A stretch of 7,840 bases of DNA, from positions 1-7,840 of the forward strand of contig JBBQSU010000154.1 of assembly GCA_038234815.1 (NCBI GenBank). Reading direction: 5' to 3'. This document shows, in pieces, positions 6,921 to 7,840 of this stretch. The position numbers and the translations under genes were made by a program. Each line of letters starts with the position of its first letter. Position 1 is the stretch's first letter. Source of the DNA: JBBQSU01 sp038234815 (GTDB lineage Bacteria; Planctomycetota; Phycisphaerae; Tepidisphaerales; Tepidisphaeraceae). The notes under the pieces were generated by a model that was given only the letters and a program-made list of their open reading frames with translations, searched no databases and was not told the DNA's origin.

Positions 6921-6976
6921 GCGATGCCCTTCTCGGCACCGCCCGATCGGCAAAACCGTTTGGCATCGCTTTTTTT
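6921..6976 (+). terminator. Terminator-like hairpin with T7 tract on the plus strand
   Basis: GCGATGCC at 6921-6928 and GGCATCGC at 6962-6969 form an 8-bp perfect stem, directly followed by T7 (6970-6976). The loop is long (33 bases) for an intrinsic terminator, though it may fold internally. No plus-strand protein gene ends just before it, which is the main reason to suspect a small RNA or the end of a read-through transcript. Confidence 0.4.
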
Positions 6977-7091
6977 CCAACAAAAGCCATAACCCCCCCC
7001 GCTATTTCCTCAAAAACCGCAGTTTGTGAAAATCGGCACAAGCCTAACCCCCAAATCGTGGCCTCTGTCTAACGGGATAGAAAAACGCCGA

Positions 7092-7097
7092 TATAAT
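7092..7097 (+). promoter_or_regulatory. Perfect -10 hexamer TATAAT for the small plus-strand gene
   Basis: TATAAT matches the sigma70-type -10 consensus exactly. No good -35 is visible at 16-18 bases (CTAACG at 17) and there is no extended -10 TG. The predicted transcription start is about 7103-7105, at the first of two in-frame ATG codons, so the leader is either absent or about 11 bases and carries only GGAG (7105-7108). Confidence 0.55.
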
Positions 7098-7114
7098 ACT
7101 TAATGGAGCACCCA

Positions 7115-7567
7115 ATGACCGCAGTATTCGTTTATTCGTTTGATCGTGAAACCTTCGCAGGTGAATTTTCAACCCGCAATGAAGCCCTGGCCATAGCGCT
7201 CAACCGCGCCGATGGGAATCCCTCCCCGCTCACGGCGGTTTATGTCGGGCAGCGCGTCAGCCCCAATCCGCGAGCCTTCGGACACGCCCGCGCGGTCATC
7301 GACCGCATGAAGGACCGCGTGGCCGAAGACATCGGCGACGATGCCGACAGTTATCTTCGCGGTCTGACCGACAAACAGGTGACCGAACTGGACGTGGCCA
7401 TGGAGAAAGCGATTCTCACTTGGCTCGATTCCAATCGCCTGATGCCGCAATGCACGAAGGTTGAATCCATCACCGAGCACCCCGTGCCCATCCCCATGCA
7501 ATGGCGGGAACCCGCCGGCGACGCCAGCAACGAGGTGCATCTAGTAGGCGAAACCCGCCGCTGGTGA
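7115..7567 (+). CDS. Uncharacterised 150-residue soluble protein
   Basis: A small acidic protein without signal peptide or membrane segments. It starts with a short beta-rich stretch (AVFVYSFDRETFAGEFST, 3-20), then a helix (NEALAIALNRA) and a strand (LTAVYVGQRV). Two long helices follow (about 54-78 and 85-106; the second includes KQVTELDVAMEKAILTWL), and the tail is Pro-rich and probably disordered (123-150). This order, a short strand pair, then helices with a run of acidic residues and an I-L-x-W-L-x-x-x-x-L-x-P motif at 100-111, recalls an uncharacterised family I associate with phages and prophages; that is memory, not a search. The start at 7115 is chosen because GGAG (7105-7108) is spaced six bases from it. 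The in-frame ATG at 7103 (MEHP added) would lie right at the predicted transcription start. No terminator with a T run follows. Function unknown. Confidence 0.78.
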   Translation: MTAVFVYSFDRETFAGEFSTRNEALAIALNRADGNPSPLTAVYVGQRVSPNPRAFGHARAVIDRMKDRVAEDIGDDADSYLRGLTDKQVTELDVAMEKAILTWLDSNRLMPQCTKVESITEHPVPIPMQWREPAGDASNEVHLVGETRRW

Positions 7568-7840
7568 TCCCCCACCAGTCAGAACGTGAAATAGCCAACA
7601 TTCCGCGCGACCGCATACCCACTTCGCGCCCGCAACCATTTTGTCTCTGGAAGATCAATCCCCCGCTGGATTCTTCAGTTGCCCGGTCCCATTTAATTCA
7701 TAGCTGTCGCGATGGAATTTGCATTAGCGGGACCTGTGACGGTGTACGGGTCGCCGTCGCCAGAGGTGGTGATGAAATTCGGAGCATAATAGGGCATCCT
7801 TTGGGGTGACCCTCTTAGATCCCCGCTAAACAAAGTGCTG
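7568..7840. other. Right-hand stretch with no confident gene
   Basis: A short CTGGTG/CACCAG hairpin (7561-7578) overlaps the stop of the small gene but lacks a T run, so it is a weak terminator at best. No tRNA, repeat array or recognisable promoter is seen. The only coding signal is the partial minus-strand frame entering from the right edge and ending at 7693. A plus-strand frame running to 7809 has an Arg/Ser/Pro-rich composition unlike a real protein and overlaps the small gene. Confidence 0.5.
7693..7840 (-). CDS. Possible C-terminal end of a gene entering from the right edge
   Basis: On the minus strand the frame ending in TAA at 7693-7695 is open for 48 codons to the window edge. The last residues (NFITTSGDGDPYTVTGPANA, then NSIATAMN) are rich in small polar residues, like the end of an extracellular or pilin-like protein. 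Third-position GC appears lower than in the other genes, and an open frame of this length can arise by chance in GC-rich DNA. No terminator follows. No family can be assigned. Confidence 0.3.
   Translation of the reverse strand, partial: STLFSGDLRGSPQRMPYYAPNFITTSGDGDPYTVTGPANANSIATAMN

Larger units (their letters stand above)
6786..6976 (+). ncRNA. Candidate structured small RNA in the divergent intergenic region
   Basis: The 344-base gap between the glycosyltransferase operon and the small plus-strand gene has no convincing coding frame but unusual foldable structure. A 9-bp perfect inverted repeat, TTATCGGAC at 6809-6817 with 6847-6855, encloses a smaller hairpin GCTC/GAGC at 6829-6839. 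Further right, GCGATGCC at 6921-6928 pairs with 6962-6969 and is followed at once by seven T. Read on the plus strand this is a folded RNA of about 190 bases ending in an intrinsic terminator, with a TGTAAT upstream. The first hairpin could instead belong to the minus-strand 5' leader of the glycosyltransferase operon. I recognise no known RNA family; this is inference from structure alone. Confidence 0.3.

Noticed and set aside
6993..7000. C8 homopolymer as a phase-variation tract
   Set aside because: It lies outside any credible coding frame and is not placed between promoter elements, so slippage would have no obvious effect.
6781..7041. Minus-strand 86-codon frame ending just before the large glycosyltransferase
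   Set aside because: It needs a TTG start, has no ribosome binding site, runs through the C8 and T7 homopolymers and resembles no protein I know.
6872..7072. Plus-strand 66-codon frame in the divergent intergenic region
   Set aside because: It has a GTG start with no Shine-Dalgarno, contains the terminator-like hairpin and T7 tract, and looks random in composition.
7501..7809. Plus-strand 102-codon frame at the right end
   Set aside because: It overlaps the better-supported small gene in another frame and has an Arg/Ser/Pro-rich composition typical of a shadow frame.

Overview
GC-rich bacterial chromosomal DNA. Five genes lie in one direction on the minus strand (right to left: two glycosyltransferases, panB, an HtrA-type protease, and a Gfo/Idh/MocA oxidoreductase cut by the left edge). 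One small plus-strand gene and a doubtful partial reading frame lie at the right. The HtrA-type protease with a signal peptide implies an envelope compartment. The mix of an MptE-like/CgeB-like glycosyltransferase, abundant-type Gfo/Idh oxidoreductase and mostly weak Shine-Dalgarno sequences would suit Planctomycetota or a similar deep Gram-negative lineage. That is an inference from gene style, not a placement.

Layout. 1-579 (minus): N-terminal 193 residues of an NAD(P)-dependent Gfo/Idh/MocA oxidoreductase. 580-719: intergenic, with a strong bidirectional terminator hairpin (615-668) and a second hairpin over the protease stop codon. 720-2282 (minus): exported Do/HtrA serine protease with two PDZ domains. 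2333-3199 (minus): panB, with every catalytic residue I know to look for. 3259-4458 (minus): GT2 glycosyltransferase with an extra C-terminal Rossmann-like domain. 4449-6770 (minus): 773-residue protein with a helical-repeat start, a Maf/MptE-like middle and a CgeB-like GT-B glycosyltransferase half. 6771-7114: non-coding, with nested inverted repeats and a terminator-like hairpin plus T7 that could be a small plus-strand RNA. 7115-7567 (plus): uncharacterised 150-residue protein with a perfect TATAAT just upstream. 7568-7840: no confident gene; an open frame entering from the right edge on the minus strand ends at 7693.

Working together. The two glycosyltransferases overlap by 10 bases and are surely co-expressed; they probably decorate a surface polysaccharide or protein. 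panB (first committed step of pantothenate/CoA synthesis) and the envelope protease follow at short spacings with no terminator until 615-668. The four genes may therefore be one transcript, with an extra promoter possible just before panB. I see no tRNA, rRNA, CRISPR array, insertion sequence or recognisable defence system. The best candidates for something new are the putative small RNA at 6786-6976 and the domain architectures of the two glycosyltransferases.
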